DNA from: Helicobacteraceae bacterium
Lineage (GTDB): Bacteria; Campylobacterota; Campylobacteria; Campylobacterales; SZUA-545
Direction: 5' to 3'
Assembly: GCA_031286325.1 (NCBI GenBank)
Contig: JAITUT010000042.1
Coordinates: forward strand, 1 to 59,923
Length of the DNA: 59,923 bases
A program made the translations under genes and the position numbers. Under the pieces are notes generated by a model that searched no databases, was not told the origin of the DNA, and saw only the letters and a program-made list of their open reading frames with translations. Below, in pieces: positions 29,727 through 40,178 of the stretch (within the stretch, counting starts at the first letter, position 1; each line of letters begins with the position of its first letter).

Positions 29727-31058
29727 TTACCGCCCAAAAACCCGCTCAAAGATCGCCTGAATGTTGCGCGTGAAATACGAATAATCAAAACATTCGCGGA
29801 TTTTTTCTTCGCCGATCGCGGAAACGAGCTCGGAATCTTCCAGCAAGAATTGCAGATAAAGGCTCTCGCCGCGATCGTTAATTGCCGCTTTACCCTCTTG
29901 CAGAGCTTCCCAAACTTTCATCGCGTTTCGTTGCACAACGGCGTAAGAAACCTCGCGCGAAAGCCCGGCTTTCGGCAATTCCAGCAAAATCCGCTGGCTG
30001 AAAACTAAACCGCCAGTCATATTCAGATTTTTTAGCATATTTTTAGGATATACCACTAGTTTTTGGATTACGTCAGCCATTCGCGCCAACATAAAATCCG
30101 TCGTGATAAAGGCGTCCGCCAGCCAAAATCGTTCGTTTGAGCTGTGCGAAATATCGCGCTCGTGCCACAGCGCGACATTCTCCATCGCGGGCGCGGCGAA
30201 GGCGCGGATCGTCCGCGCGAGCCCGCAAATGTTCTCGCTCAAAATGGGGTTGCGCTTGTGCGGCATCGCGCTGCTGCCCTTTTGCCCCGCGCTGAAAAAT
30301 TCCTCCGCCTCATAAACCTCCGTGCGCTGCCAATGGCGGATTTGCACGGCGAATTTTTCAACGCCGCTCGCAAGCAGCGCAAGGGCGCACGCGAGCCTAG
30401 CGTAGCGATCGCGCTGGATAATTTGACTGCTTGCTGGCGCCGGCGTCAAGCCAAGTTCGGCGCAAACCAATTCCTCAAATTCCAGCGGCGCGTGCGCGAA
30501 GTTGCCCATTGCGCCGCTCATTTTGCCAACCGCGATAACTTCGCGCGTCTGGCGCAGGTTTTCTGTGTGGCGGCGGAGTTCGTCGTGCCAGATCGCAAGC
30601 GCGAGCCCGAATGTGATCGGCTCGCCGTGAATACCGTGCGATCTGCCGACCATTAAAGTATCGCGGTGTTCGATCGCGCGGGTTTTGATCGCGCTCATCA
30701 AATTCGCGACATCGTCAATAATGATGTCCAACGAATCGCGCATTTGCAACGCCTGCGCCGTGTCGATCGTATCAGAGCTGGTCATCGCGTAATGGACAAA
30801 TCGGCTCTCCTCGCCAAGCGATTCGCTGACGCTTGTCAAAAAGGCGATGACATCGTGCTTGGTCGTCTTTTCAATTTCGTCAATCCGCGCTATGTCGAAT
30901 TTCGCGTTCGCGCAGATTTTCTCCGCGCTTGCCCCATCAATTAGCCCCAATTTTTGCCACGCTTTGACCGCCGCTTTTTCCACCGCGAGCCACGCGCCGA
31001 ATTTGGCGTTTTGATCCCACAAAATTTTCATTTTTTCGCGCGCGTAACGCTCTACCAT
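29727..31058 (-). CDS. purB: Adenylosuccinate lyase
   Basis: A 443-residue fumarase/aspartase-superfamily enzyme acting twice in purine synthesis. The flexible signature loop is GSSAMPHKRNPILSENICGLAR; MTSSDTIDTAQALQ and GRSHGIHGEPITFG carry the other active-site residues. The length is normal. It is convergent with ruvC and divergent from eno. Confidence 0.96.
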   Translation of the reverse strand: MVERYAREKMKILWDQNAKFGAWLAVEKAAVKAWQKLGLIDGASAEKICANAKFDIARIDEIEKTTKHDVIAFLTSVSESLGEESRFVHYAMTSSDTIDTAQALQMRDSLDIIIDDVANLMSAIKTRAIEHRDTLMVGRSHGIHGEPITFGLALAIWHDELRRHTENLRQTREVIAVGKMSGAMGNFAHAPLEFEELVCAELGLTPAPASSQIIQRDRYARLACALALLASGVEKFAVQIRHWQRTEVYEAEEFFSAGQKGSSAMPHKRNPILSENICGLARTIRAFAAPAMENVALWHERDISHSSNERFWLADAFITTDFMLARMADVIQKLVVYPKNMLKNLNMTGGLVFSQRILLELPKAGLSREVSYAVVQRNAMKVWEALQEGKAAINDRGESLYLQFLLEDSELVSAIGEEKIRECFDYSYFTRNIQAIFERVFGR

Positions 31059-31098
31059 TGCCGCTCCTTTTGCCGCGAATTTTATATTTATTTAGTAG

Positions 31099-32403
<1,305 letters not shown>

Positions 32404-32528
32404 CGCGGGCGCTTTTAGTTTATATTGAGTCGGCTTCGCGGCGCGGCTTCGGGATAGGCTTTTTAGTCTTATTCCTCGCCGCTCGCGAAAAATCCCAAAA
32501 ATCGTCTAAAAATCAAGGAGGTAATTTT

Positions 32529-32783
32529 ATGGAGGAATTGACTTCTATGCGAAATATCGGTAAAGAAATTGCAAATAAGCTAAAGTCCGTCGGCATTTGC
32601 TCGGCGGAGGAGTTGAAGCGGGCGGGCAGTAAAGACGCTTTTCTTCGCTTGAAAAGCCAATATCCGAAAGTCTGTTTGGTTCTTTTGTATTCGCTTCAGG
32701 GCGCGATAGAAGATACTGATTATAATCGGTTGTCAGAGGAAACCAAGCGGGAACTAAAGGCATTTAGCGATTGGTTGAAATAA
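32529..32783 (+). CDS. Small TfoX C-terminal-domain protein
   Basis: An 84-residue stand-alone TfoX_C domain: LTSMRNIGKEIANKLKSVGICSAEEL is the helix-hairpin-helix-like entry, and the rest is helical. In gammaproteobacteria this domain is the C-terminal half of the competence regulator TfoX. Single-domain versions are widespread and of unclear function. The start is fixed by AAGGAGGT just ahead of ATG 32529. It stands alone between eno and a repeat-rich spacer. Confidence 0.75.
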   Translation: MEELTSMRNIGKEIANKLKSVGICSAEELKRAGSKDAFLRLKSQYPKVCLVLLYSLQGAIEDTDYNRLSEETKRELKAFSDWLK

Positions 32784-32806
32784 TATCGCAAGACTTATAA
32801 AGCAGG

Positions 32807-32902
32807 GTCAAAAAGAAACCCATATTTTCCCTGCGAACTACATTACAATATGGCAATCGCGGATTACGTCAAAAAGAAACCCATATTTTCCCTGCGAACT
32901 AC
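32807..32902. repeat. Two identical 35-bp direct repeats with a 26-bp spacer
   Basis: A 35-bp sequence beginning GTCAAAAAGAAACCCATATT and ending CCTGCGAACTAC occurs at 32807-32841 and 32868-32902 with no mismatch. A unique 26-bp spacer lies between. The size fits a minimal CRISPR unit (repeat-spacer-repeat), but no cas gene, leader or further repeat is visible. Read on the minus strand each copy contains AGGGAAAATATGGG, which looks like a ribosome binding site and ATG, so it may instead be a duplicated leader. Confidence 0.6.
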
Positions 32903-33126
32903 CCTAATACCGCATCTCACATCTTGATCGCCCCCCAAACTTAATGATTTTTGCGGCAAATGAGCGCGAAAGGAGCGATAGCCGATCGCGGCGTTACCAT
33001 TAAGCGGAGCGGGAGGAGTTTTCCGATCGCCGCGCAGTATTATCAATTATAGAGCAATCGCTTATTGTCCATTCTTTTCGTTTAGGCGCGGGCATTAGCG
33101 CGTAGAGAGTATCTGTTGCCGCAGGG

Positions 33127-33212
33127 GGGAACAAAACGACAAATTTCGAAGAATCAAGAGGCGAAGCCTCTTGTCGCAAAACCCGGCTTTGCGCCGCGCC
33201 GATCCGCGAAAT
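33127..33212 (+). repeat. Dispersed two-hairpin repeat, copy B
   Basis: Nearly the same as copy A: ACAAATTTCGAAGAAT, the identical hairpin CAAGAGGC-GAA-GCCTCTTG (33155-33173), TCGCAAAA, a GGCTTTGC segment and CCGCGAAATC at the end. It abuts the 3' end of hpf (which is on the minus strand), so here the inverted copy would be in the hpf 3' UTR. Confidence 0.7.
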
Positions 33213-33213
33213 C

Positions 33214-33741
33214 CTAATAAAGCCCTAACTTCCCATCTTTGCGGCGGTATAAAACGCGCAATTTTCCCGCGCCCTTCTCCATAAACGCCACAAACGAGTA
33301 ATTTGTCTCTTTCAGATACGCCGCCGCTTCTTCTTGGCTGAAAGTGTGCTCCGGTTCGGCTGGGATTATCTCGCTCTCGCCCTCCTCTAAATCCGCGTGG
33401 GTCGCGGGAATGTCGTGTTTGTGCGGAACTTCTTTGCCGATCTTGTCGCTAATTTTATCTTTGTAGCGGCGCAGAACCTTTTTTGCGCGCTCCACCGCCA
33501 AATCTACAGCCGCGTAAAAGTCCTTATCGGCATGCTTAATCACGATCGTGTCGCGGTGCGCTAAGTGGATCGTAAATTCCACGAGGGTCTGAGGCTTGCC
33601 GTGTTTGCTGTCGTCCTCAATAATGGACTTCGCCGCAATAATGTCCAAATTGTATTTGTCAAGTTGTTCAACGGCTTTGGCGATGTATTCGCGCATCGCG
33701 TCCGTGAGTTCCATTCGTCTTGCTACGATTGAGGTGTTCAT
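33214..33741 (-). CDS. hpf: Long-form ribosome hibernation promoting factor
   Basis: A 175-residue protein. The N-terminal S30AE domain (about 1-100; VARRMELTDAMREYIAKAVEQLDKY) binds the 30S decoding region. A linker leads to the C-terminal dimerisation domain with FSQEEAAAYLKETNYSFVAFM and VLYRRKDGKLGL. The long form promotes 100S ribosome dimers in stationary phase. The stop lies 2 bp from a dispersed repeat (copy B). Confidence 0.93.
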   Translation of the reverse strand: MNTSIVARRMELTDAMREYIAKAVEQLDKYNLDIIAAKSIIEDDSKHGKPQTLVEFTIHLAHRDTIVIKHADKDFYAAVDLAVERAKKVLRRYKDKISDKIGKEVPHKHDIPATHADLEEGESEIIPAEPEHTFSQEEAAAYLKETNYSFVAFMEKGAGKLRVLYRRKDGKLGLY

Positions 33742-33778
33742 TGTTTTCTCCTGAATTTATTTCGTATTTTAGCAAATC

Positions 33779-34591
33779 TCATATATCCCACTCGGGCGCG
33801 AGTCCTCCCGGGTTATTCACGCGCTTGCCCGCGTCAAGCCCGGCGATCACCTGCAAATCGGCGTCTATCAGCGACAAATGCGCGGCGGACAAATTGCTCC
33901 TTAAATGCTCGCGGTGTTTACTGGACGGGATTACGCTCATATCTTGCGCTATCGCCCACGCGATACAGATCGCGGCGGCGTCCACGCAATAATTATTCGC
34001 AATCGTGTTTATCACCAGATCGCCCAAATAGCGGCGCGACGAGAGCGTCATATAGCTCGTGATATGAATGCCGTTCTCGCGCGCAAACTCGCGAACTTTG
34101 CGGTTTTGCAGCCAAGGACTTACCTCTATTTGGTTATTTTCAATCACGTTGGCGCCTGCGATCCCAATCGCCTCTTGCATTAAGGCGATTGTGAAGTTGC
34201 TAACGCCGATGTGTTTCGCGAGCCCAGATTCTTTCGCGGCGATCAAAAGCGGCAGATATTCGCTCATTTTCGCGTTTTGATCGTGCCAATGAATCAGCGC
34301 GAGATCGACGTAATCCGTTTGCAGGCGATCCAAACTCTCTTTCAAACTGTCTATGAAGCGATCTTTTCTGAGATTTGAAGTCCAGATTTTGGTCGTAAGA
34401 AAAATTTCGCCGCGATCTATGCCGCTTGATCGCGCCGCCGCGCCCACTTCGGCTTCGTTTTCGTAAATCTGCGCCGTGTCAATATGTCGGTAGCCCAACT
34501 CTAACGCCGTCTCTACGGAGGCTCGCGCCGTATCGCCCTTTAAAAGATATGTTCCAAGCCCGAAACGCGGAGGGATCGTGGAAGTCCGCAT
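33779..34591 (-). CDS. Aldo/keto reductase (DkgB-like)
   Basis: A 270-residue NADPH-dependent TIM-barrel oxidoreductase. The catalytic tetrad is visible: Asp in HIDTAQIYENE, Tyr in the same stretch, Lys in LTTKIWTSN and His in LALIHWHD. VIPSSKHREHLRSN is the cofactor phosphate-binding loop. Closest in pattern to the 2,5-diketo-D-gluconate reductase B group; the physiological substrate is unknown. It is upstream of and co-oriented with hpf, and divergent from the next gene. Confidence 0.88.
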   Translation of the reverse strand: MRTSTIPPRFGLGTYLLKGDTARASVETALELGYRHIDTAQIYENEAEVGAAARSSGIDRGEIFLTTKIWTSNLRKDRFIDSLKESLDRLQTDYVDLALIHWHDQNAKMSEYLPLLIAAKESGLAKHIGVSNFTIALMQEAIGIAGANVIENNQIEVSPWLQNRKVREFARENGIHITSYMTLSSRRYLGDLVINTIANNYCVDAAAICIAWAIAQDMSVIPSSKHREHLRSNLSAAHLSLIDADLQVIAGLDAGKRVNNPGGLAPEWDI

Positions 34592-34650
34592 AAACGCTCC
34601 TAGATGAAATTATTTTGTAGTTTGCCATAATTAGACTTTGCGGAGGCTTT

Positions 34651-35481
34651 ATGAAATTTCTATTTATCGGCGACATTGTGGGAAAAGCGGGGCGGCAGGC
34701 GGCTTTGGACGGGATTGTGCGCGCCAAGCGCGAGTTTAGCGTGGAATTTGTGGTGGCGAACGGCGAAAATATCGCGCACGGCTTTGGAATCACTCTGAAA
34801 ACCGCGAGCGAACTATTCGCGGCGGGCGTTAATGTAATGACGAGCGGGAATCATATTTGGGATAAAAAAGAGGTCGTGCCGCTTTTGATCGCGACCGCCG
34901 AAAACGCCGAGCGCGCGATGCCGATTTTGCGCCCGCTGAATTTGCCTTTGACGGCGCCGGGTACGGGCGTTTTCACGCGCGGCGAGATCGCGATCGTGAA
35001 TTTAATGGGAATGCACAATATGGGCGTTGTTGAAAACGCTTTTAATATGATCGAATCCGCGGTGGAGGAGTTGCGATCGCGCGGGATCAAGACGATTATC
35101 GTGGATTTTCACGCCGAAACGAGCGCGGAAAAGAACGCGCTTTTGAAACTTTTGGAAGCTCGCGTGAGTTTTATCTTCGGCACGCACACGCATATCGGCA
35201 CGGACGATCTCTTGATCGCGCGCGGTACGGGTTATGTCAGCGATGTCGGCTTGACTGGAGTGCGCGATCAGGTGATCGGAATGGGCGCGGCTGAACCGCT
35301 CTCGCGCTACAAAACAGGGGTGAAATCGGCATTCGAAGTCGTGGAAAACAGCCTGATCGTTTTTCAGGGGGTTGTGGCGGATATTGATCCCTCAAGCGGC
35401 GAATGTTTAGACGCGTTCAAAATCCGCTCCTTTGATCGCGGCGAATTCTTGATCGCGCCGCACGCGGGCGGCTGGCGGTAA
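34651..35481 (+). CDS. YmdB-type metallophosphoesterase (TIGR00282 family)
   Basis: A 276-residue calcineurin-like phosphodiesterase. Metal ligands are evident: Asp in FLFIGDIVGKAGR, Asn in VANGENIAHGFG, His in MTSGNHIWD, His in VDFHAETSAEK and the pair in FGTHTHIGTDD. B. subtilis YmdB hydrolyses cyclic nucleotides and affects RNA turnover and biofilm formation; the role in this group is not established. rnj lies one gene downstream on the opposite strand. Confidence 0.88.
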   Translation: MKFLFIGDIVGKAGRQAALDGIVRAKREFSVEFVVANGENIAHGFGITLKTASELFAAGVNVMTSGNHIWDKKEVVPLLIATAENAERAMPILRPLNLPLTAPGTGVFTRGEIAIVNLMGMHNMGVVENAFNMIESAVEELRSRGIKTIIVDFHAETSAEKNALLKLLEARVSFIFGTHTHIGTDDLLIARGTGYVSDVGLTGVRDQVIGMGAAEPLSRYKTGVKSAFEVVENSLIVFQGVVADIDPSSGECLDAFKIRSFDRGEFLIAPHAGGWR

Positions 35482-36169
35482 TTCGCGATTCCCATAAACC
35501 CCGCGAAAACCCAACCACAGGAAGATCGGCGTCTCCCGCATTGCAATGCCGCCTGTCCGAATCGCTTCTGCCGAATGGGTAGGTTTTGAAATTTTTCGCG
35601 CGAAACGCAGGGCGTTTTCAAAATTTTCGGCGAGAATCGCGCCGTATTTGCCGCTTGCGATCGAATAATCGCGATCGCCCGAACAATCGCGATTGTCTCT
35701 CGCGCGCGAGAGGTCAAATCCCGCGATCTCGCGTTTATATTCTTCGGCGCGAAAACTATCTTTACCGCATACCTTATTATACGGCAAATTTTCGATAAAT
35801 TCCGCTAGATACGCCGCGATCTTAATTTCGCCGATTTTCGCTCATGCAATTTCATCGCGCGAAATATTCTAAAATACGCGAATTATTTTCTTTGACGCTT
35901 GCAATTTTTTCGCCGAATTTGTCTTTAATATGGGCGTCTTTGTTTTCGCTAATTTTGTCGGCGCGTTTTCGCCGCCGCGCCGCTCAAATTTCGCGCTGAT
36001 CGCGTTTAGATCGTTCTTCGCCCCCATTTCCAGATCGCGCGCAAACATATAAGCGCGATCTTGTCGGACGTCTTGTTTTGGAGGGCGAATTTATATAATC
36101 GCAAACTAGCCCTCTGCAAAAATCCCAATTATATATCGGGAATAATAGCGCGCCGTTATATCAAAAACC
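35482..36169. other. 688-bp spacer with gene-like debris on the minus strand
   Basis: No intact gene is convincing. On the minus strand two adjacent frames read like ordinary protein: one around 36060-35880 (YMFARDLEMGAKNDLNAISA...) and one around 35820-35520 (GEIKIAAYLAEFIENLPYNK..., then GKYGAILAENFENALRFARK). They are separated by a stop and a frame change, and the second runs into the 3' end of the phosphoesterase gene. This fits a decayed gene of unknown family. Confidence 0.3.
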
Positions 36170-38344
36170 TTACTGCACAAATATATTCGGCACGATGATC
36201 GGGTATTTCTTCAAAGTGCGGAAAATGTGCTTTTTCACCGCTTGGCGCAAGTTGTTTTCCATAATGCGCGGACTGTTGAAATCTTCGGGTTTGAGCGCCT
36301 CGATAAATGTATCCAAAAGAGTCTCAATTTCGCGGTTAAACTTATGCTCCTGCTTCTGCGCCACGAGTCCGTAGCTCATCACTTTGGGCTTCATCGCCGA
36401 CTTGCCCGCGCTCTTATCAATCTGCATTATCAGCACGATAATGCCCTCTTTCGCGAGGTTTTGGCGATCAAAGACGATGTCGCTCTCAACCTCGCGGTTG
36501 CTTTGATTGTCAATGAAAGTCTTGCCGCACCTGATCGCGCATACCTTTTTTACGCCTTTGCCAGAGAGCTCAATTTGCTCGCCGTCCGCGATCACGGCGA
36601 TATTGCGCTCGGCGATCCCGCATTGCATCGCGGTTTCTTTGTGCTTCAAAAGGTGCTGATATTCGCCGTGAACAGGTATGAAAAATCGCGGTTTCACAAG
36701 ACGTATCATAAATTTCTGCTCCTCCTGCGCCGCGTGCCCGCTAACGTGGATTTCGCTAAATTCTTGATACGCGATGCTAGCTCCGCACTTGGCGATCTGG
36801 TTAATCACCGCGCTAATGCTCGCCTCGTTGCCCGGAATCGCCTTCGCGCTGATTACGATCGTGTCGGTCGGTTTGATCTGGATATGGCGGTGTTCGTTAA
36901 TGCTCATTCTAAATAACGCCGCTTGGCTCTCGCCCTGCGATCCTGTGGTGATCACCAGAACTTCATTGTCCGCGTATTTCGCGACCTCGTGCGCGTCTAT
37001 GAAAATTTTATTTTCAAATTTAACGTAGCCTAACTCCATCGCGATGTGCAAGTTTTTTTCCATTGATCGCCCGATCACGGCGACTTTGCGGTTAAACTTG
37101 CGCCCGCTCTCGATCGCTTGAGCGATTCTGTGCGTGTTGCTGCTGAAAGTGGACATTATCACCCTGCCCTTCGCCTTGGCGAACAAATCGTCAAAAGTTT
37201 TGCCCACGATAGATTCGCTTTTTGTCATTCCTGGGTTAAAACTATTCGTGCTGTCGCTGAAAAGCGCTAAAACGCCGCGTTCGCCGAAATGCGCGAGGCG
37301 GTGGTAATCGGGCGGCAAGCCGTCAATAGGGCTGTTGTCTAGCTTGAAATCGCCGGTGTGTATTACCGTTCCAGCGGCGGTTGTGATCGCCAATGAACAC
37401 GCGTCAATTACGGAGTGCGTCATATGAATCCACTCGACTTCAAAGTCGCCGATTTGCACGGGTTTGCGCTTTTCTACAAAGCGGAAGAAACTTTTGTGCG
37501 CGATTATGCGGTGTTCGTCAAATTTGCTGCCGATCATCGCGAGCGGCAGCGGCGTGCCGTAGAGCGGGACTTGCAATTCCTTGAATAAATACGGCACCGC
37601 GCCGATGTGATCTTCGTGCGCGTGCGTGATAATGATGCCTTTGATCTTGTGTTTGATCGCGTGCAGATACGAGAAATCTGGTACCAAAATATCTACGCCG
37701 TGCATATCTGGGGTAGGGAAACTCATTCCCGCGTCTATCACGATCGCGGAATCTTCGGTTTCGAAAACGGCGATGTTGCCACCGATTTGATCAAGCCCGC
37801 CGAGCGGCACGAAACGTATTGATTTATTCGGATCGCCGAAATTCGTGTAAGTCGCGAGGCGCTCGTTGTGGCATTTGTCGTTCGCGCTTAAAGCGTCTCT
37901 CATTCTACCGAACCACCCCTCGCCATTTTCGTCAGTACCGCCGCCTAGCGGATTGCCCGCGCGGTTCTCGTGATCTTGCGGTTTCGGAGCTTCGCGCGTG
38001 ATCGCGCCGCCATTCTCAAGCGGCTCGTCGTGATCGCGATTTTCCGCGCGGGTTTGATCGCGATCGCGAGTTTTACCGCGATCTTGACGATTCGATTGAT
38101 TTTGGCGCGATCTTCCGCCCAGATTGTTGCGGCGATCTTTCTGATCTTTTTTGTCGCGGTTTTGATCGCCGCTGTTTTGGCGATCGCTATTCTGACGATC
38201 TTGGCGATCGCGGTTTTGCGAGTTGCGGTTTCGTCCGCCGCGCCCTCTGCGGTTTTGGTTGCGATTTGGATCGCGGTTCTGCGGCGCGCGATCGCCGCGA
38301 TCTCCGCTCTGCGGTTCGCCGCCATTTTGGTTATTTTCGTCCAT
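36170..38344 (-). CDS. rnj: Ribonuclease J with long disordered N-terminal extension
   Basis: A 724-residue metallo-beta-lactamase/beta-CASP ribonuclease. The catalytic HAHEDH motif lies near residue 245, followed by HTGDFKLDNSP, the beta-CASP region (TGSQGE, SAKAIPGNE) and the C-terminal VHGEYQHL segment. Residues 1 to about 160 are a low-complexity tail of R, N, D and Q (RDRQD- and QNRD-like units). Helicobacter RNase J also has an N-terminal extension. It degrades and matures mRNA 5' to 3'. It is upstream of rsmA's partner position: rsmA precedes it on the minus strand with 5 bp between. Confidence 0.95.
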   Translation of the reverse strand: MDENNQNGGEPQSGDRGDRAPQNRDPNRNQNRRGRGGRNRNSQNRDRQDRQNSDRQNSGDQNRDKKDQKDRRNNLGGRSRQNQSNRQDRGKTRDRDQTRAENRDHDEPLENGGAITREAPKPQDHENRAGNPLGGGTDENGEGWFGRMRDALSANDKCHNERLATYTNFGDPNKSIRFVPLGGLDQIGGNIAVFETEDSAIVIDAGMSFPTPDMHGVDILVPDFSYLHAIKHKIKGIIITHAHEDHIGAVPYLFKELQVPLYGTPLPLAMIGSKFDEHRIIAHKSFFRFVEKRKPVQIGDFEVEWIHMTHSVIDACSLAITTAAGTVIHTGDFKLDNSPIDGLPPDYHRLAHFGERGVLALFSDSTNSFNPGMTKSESIVGKTFDDLFAKAKGRVIMSTFSSNTHRIAQAIESGRKFNRKVAVIGRSMEKNLHIAMELGYVKFENKIFIDAHEVAKYADNEVLVITTGSQGESQAALFRMSINEHRHIQIKPTDTIVISAKAIPGNEASISAVINQIAKCGASIAYQEFSEIHVSGHAAQEEQKFMIRLVKPRFFIPVHGEYQHLLKHKETAMQCGIAERNIAVIADGEQIELSGKGVKKVCAIRCGKTFIDNQSNREVESDIVFDRQNLAKEGIIVLIMQIDKSAGKSAMKPKVMSYGLVAQKQEHKFNREIETLLDTFIEALKPEDFNSPRIMENNLRQAVKKHIFRTLKKYPIIVPNIFVQ

Positions 38345-38349
38345 TGCTT

Positions 38350-39084
38350 TTAATTCCTTTTGTATAAATTTTCATAATCCGCCAACGCTAGTTCGTGCGC
38401 CCTCGCGCCCTCTTTAACGCCGATCGCGCTTAACGCGCCGCGCGGCAAATTCATAACTTTCGCCAGCTTTTTACGCGGTTGGCTAAACGCTTTCTTCAAA
38501 AACTCCGCGAAATTCTTGTCGTAACTCTTCAAACGTTTTTCAACGCGAATCACCGCGCTAGTAACTTTCGGCGGCGGGTCAAAACAATCGCCGCCCACCT
38601 CAAACAAAAAGTCTGCCGCGCCGCAGCTTTGAGCCAAAAGCGAGAGCGAATTTCGCCCGTTTTTGCCGCAAAATTTTTCGGCGACTTCAAGCTGCAGCAT
38701 CGCCGTAATAGCGCGGCAATTCGTATCCGCCAAAGCCCGTAAAATAATCTCAGTACCAATGTAATAGGGCAAATTCGCCGCGATCTCGTAGTCGCAAAAG
38801 AGCAGATTTGCCCGCCAAATATTCAAAATATCGGCGCAAATCAAAGTCAAAGCGCCGCTAGATAACTCTCGCTCAAATCGCTTTTCAAGCGGCGCGATCA
38901 GATCGCGATCCACTTCGTAAGCGGTTAATTTATTAAAACGCGCTAAAAGCTCCGCTGTCAAATCTCCGTAACCCGCGCCGATCTCAACTATCGCGAAACT
39001 TCCGTCCGCGCTCTCGGCAATCCTGCGCAAAATTTCGCCGTCTTTTAGAAAATTTTGCCCGTATTTCTTTTTCGCTTGTGTCAT
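38350..39084 (-). CDS. rsmA: 16S rRNA dimethyladenosine methyltransferase RsmA/KsgA
   Basis: A 244-residue SAM methyltransferase that dimethylates two adjacent adenines near the 3' end of 16S rRNA. It has YGQNFLKD at the N-terminus, the SAM motif EIGAGYGDLT, the catalytic NLPYYIGTEI, and PPPKVTSAVIRVE. The rsmA-rnj pair (5-bp gap) is typical of Campylobacterota. Confidence 0.95.
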   Translation of the reverse strand: MTQAKKKYGQNFLKDGEILRRIAESADGSFAIVEIGAGYGDLTAELLARFNKLTAYEVDRDLIAPLEKRFERELSSGALTLICADILNIWRANLLFCDYEIAANLPYYIGTEIILRALADTNCRAITAMLQLEVAEKFCGKNGRNSLSLLAQSCGAADFLFEVGGDCFDPPPKVTSAVIRVEKRLKSYDKNFAEFLKKAFSQPRKKLAKVMNLPRGALSAIGVKEGARAHELALADYENLYKRN

Positions 39085-39168
39085 AGAAAAAACGATATTG
39101 TAGCGTTTTACTCTTAAACAATAGTTTAGCCTCTTTCTCTATAATAGACGGCAATGATAAGGCTGATT

Positions 39169-39231
39169 ATGAACAAAGAACAAGAGATATTTTTTGGCAA
39201 GTTTGCTAAAGATTGCGATTTAGCGCTATGA
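39169..39231 (+). CDS. 20-residue ORF ending on the hisF start codon
   Basis: ATG 39169 opens a short frame ([20 protein letters not shown]) whose TGA overlaps the hisF ATG (ATGA at 39228-39231). hisF itself has no good ribosome binding site, so translation of this frame could deliver ribosomes to it. It may be a leader peptide or the remnant of a larger gene. A similar arrangement occurs ahead of rlmN. Confidence 0.4.
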   Translation: MNKEQEIFFGKFAKDCDLAL

Positions 39232-39995
39232 CCAAAAATCCTCTCGCAAAACGAATAATTCCGTGTTTGGACATCAAAAACGCCCGAGTTGTAAAGGGGG
39301 TGAATTTTTTGGGGCTTGCTGACGCGGGCGATCCTGTGGAGGTTGCGCGGCGTTACAACGACGAGGGCGCGGACGAAATCACATTCCTAGATGTTACCGC
39401 CAGCCACGAGGCGCGCGGGCTAATGGCGAACGTGTTGCGCGAAGTGGCGAAAGAGGTCTTTATACCGCTCACAGCGGGCGGCGGGATCGCGTCTTTGGAC
39501 GACATTTACGCGCTGCTCTCGGTGGGGTGCGACAAAATTAGCATAAATTCGCAAGCGGTGAAAAATCCCGATTTCATAGATGACGCGGCGCGGCGTTTTG
39601 GCAGCTCTACGATGGTGGCGGCGATTGACGCGAAAAATGTCGGCGACGATCGCTGGAATGTCTTTATTCACGGCGGCAGGATCGATACGGGGCGAGACGC
39701 GCTCGCTTGGGCGAAGGAGTGCGAAAGGCGCGGCGCGGGTGAAATTCTGCTTACCAGTATGGATACGGACGGCGTGAAAAACGGCTACGATCTGGGAATT
39801 ACGCGAGCGGTCGCGGAGGCGGTGAATATCCCAGTGATCGCAAGCGGCGGCGCGGGGACAATGGCGCACATTAAAGAGGCTTTTGACGTCGGCGCGGACG
39901 CGGCGCTCGCGGCGTCGATCTTTCACTTCCGCGAGATCGCGATCGCTGATTTGAAAAAATATTTGCGCGAAAACGGCGTAGAAGTTCGCTTGTAA
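39228..39995 (+). CDS. hisF: Imidazole glycerol phosphate synthase cyclase subunit
   Basis: A 255-residue TIM barrel that uses ammonia from HisH to close the imidazole ring in histidine synthesis. Seen: [18 protein letters not shown] with the catalytic Asp, [10 protein letters not shown], the phosphate-binding [23 protein letters not shown] and [14 protein letters not shown] 39228 is preferred over an in-frame TTG at 39213 because it is ATGA-coupled to a 20-codon ORF. hisH is not in the window. Confidence 0.94.
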   Translation: MTKNPLAKRIIPCLDIKNARVVKGVNFLGLADAGDPVEVARRYNDEGADEITFLDVTASHEARGLMANVLREVAKEVFIPLTAGGGIASLDDIYALLSVGCDKISINSQAVKNPDFIDDAARRFGSSTMVAAIDAKNVGDDRWNVFIHGGRIDTGRDALAWAKECERRGAGEILLTSMDTDGVKNGYDLGITRAVAEAVNIPVIASGGAGTMAHIKEAFDVGADAALAASIFHFREIAIADLKKYLRENGVEVRL

Positions 39996-40104
39996 ATGTT
40001 AAGATCGTCATTATTGATTTCATAGGTCGGAGAAACCGCAAGCTTAATAATCTCGCCGTTCTCACGGCGGGCGAAATCGCGGCTTTTGAGCGAAACTAAA
40101 AAGT

Positions 40105-40170
40105 AAGCGCGATTTTGAGGAGTTAAGAGGCGGCGCCTCTTGCCGCAAGCTGTGGCTTTGTCGCCGCGAG
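40105..40170 (+). repeat. Dispersed two-hairpin repeat, copy C
   Basis: GCGATTTTGAGGAGTT, the hairpin AAGAGGC-GGC-GCCTCTT (40125-40141), GCCGCAAG, a GTGGCTTTG segment and GCCGCGAG at the end. The stem is as in copies A and B, and the flanks are as in copy D. The ribosome binding site and start of the next gene follow within 10 bp. Confidence 0.65.
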
Positions 40171-40178
40171 GAGTTAAG

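Noticed and set aside
30144-30656. A 170-codon open frame antisense to purB
   Set aside because: purB motifs are intact on the minus strand; the plus-strand translation is R-, A- and F-rich shadow sequence.
32807-32902. Calling the 35-bp repeats a CRISPR array
   Set aside because: Only two repeats, one short spacer, no leader and no cas genes; kept as a direct repeat with CRISPR as one possibility.
36227-36916. A 229-codon open frame on the plus strand inside rnj
   Set aside because: It mirrors the conserved RNase J catalytic and C-terminal region and shows no recognisable protein features.
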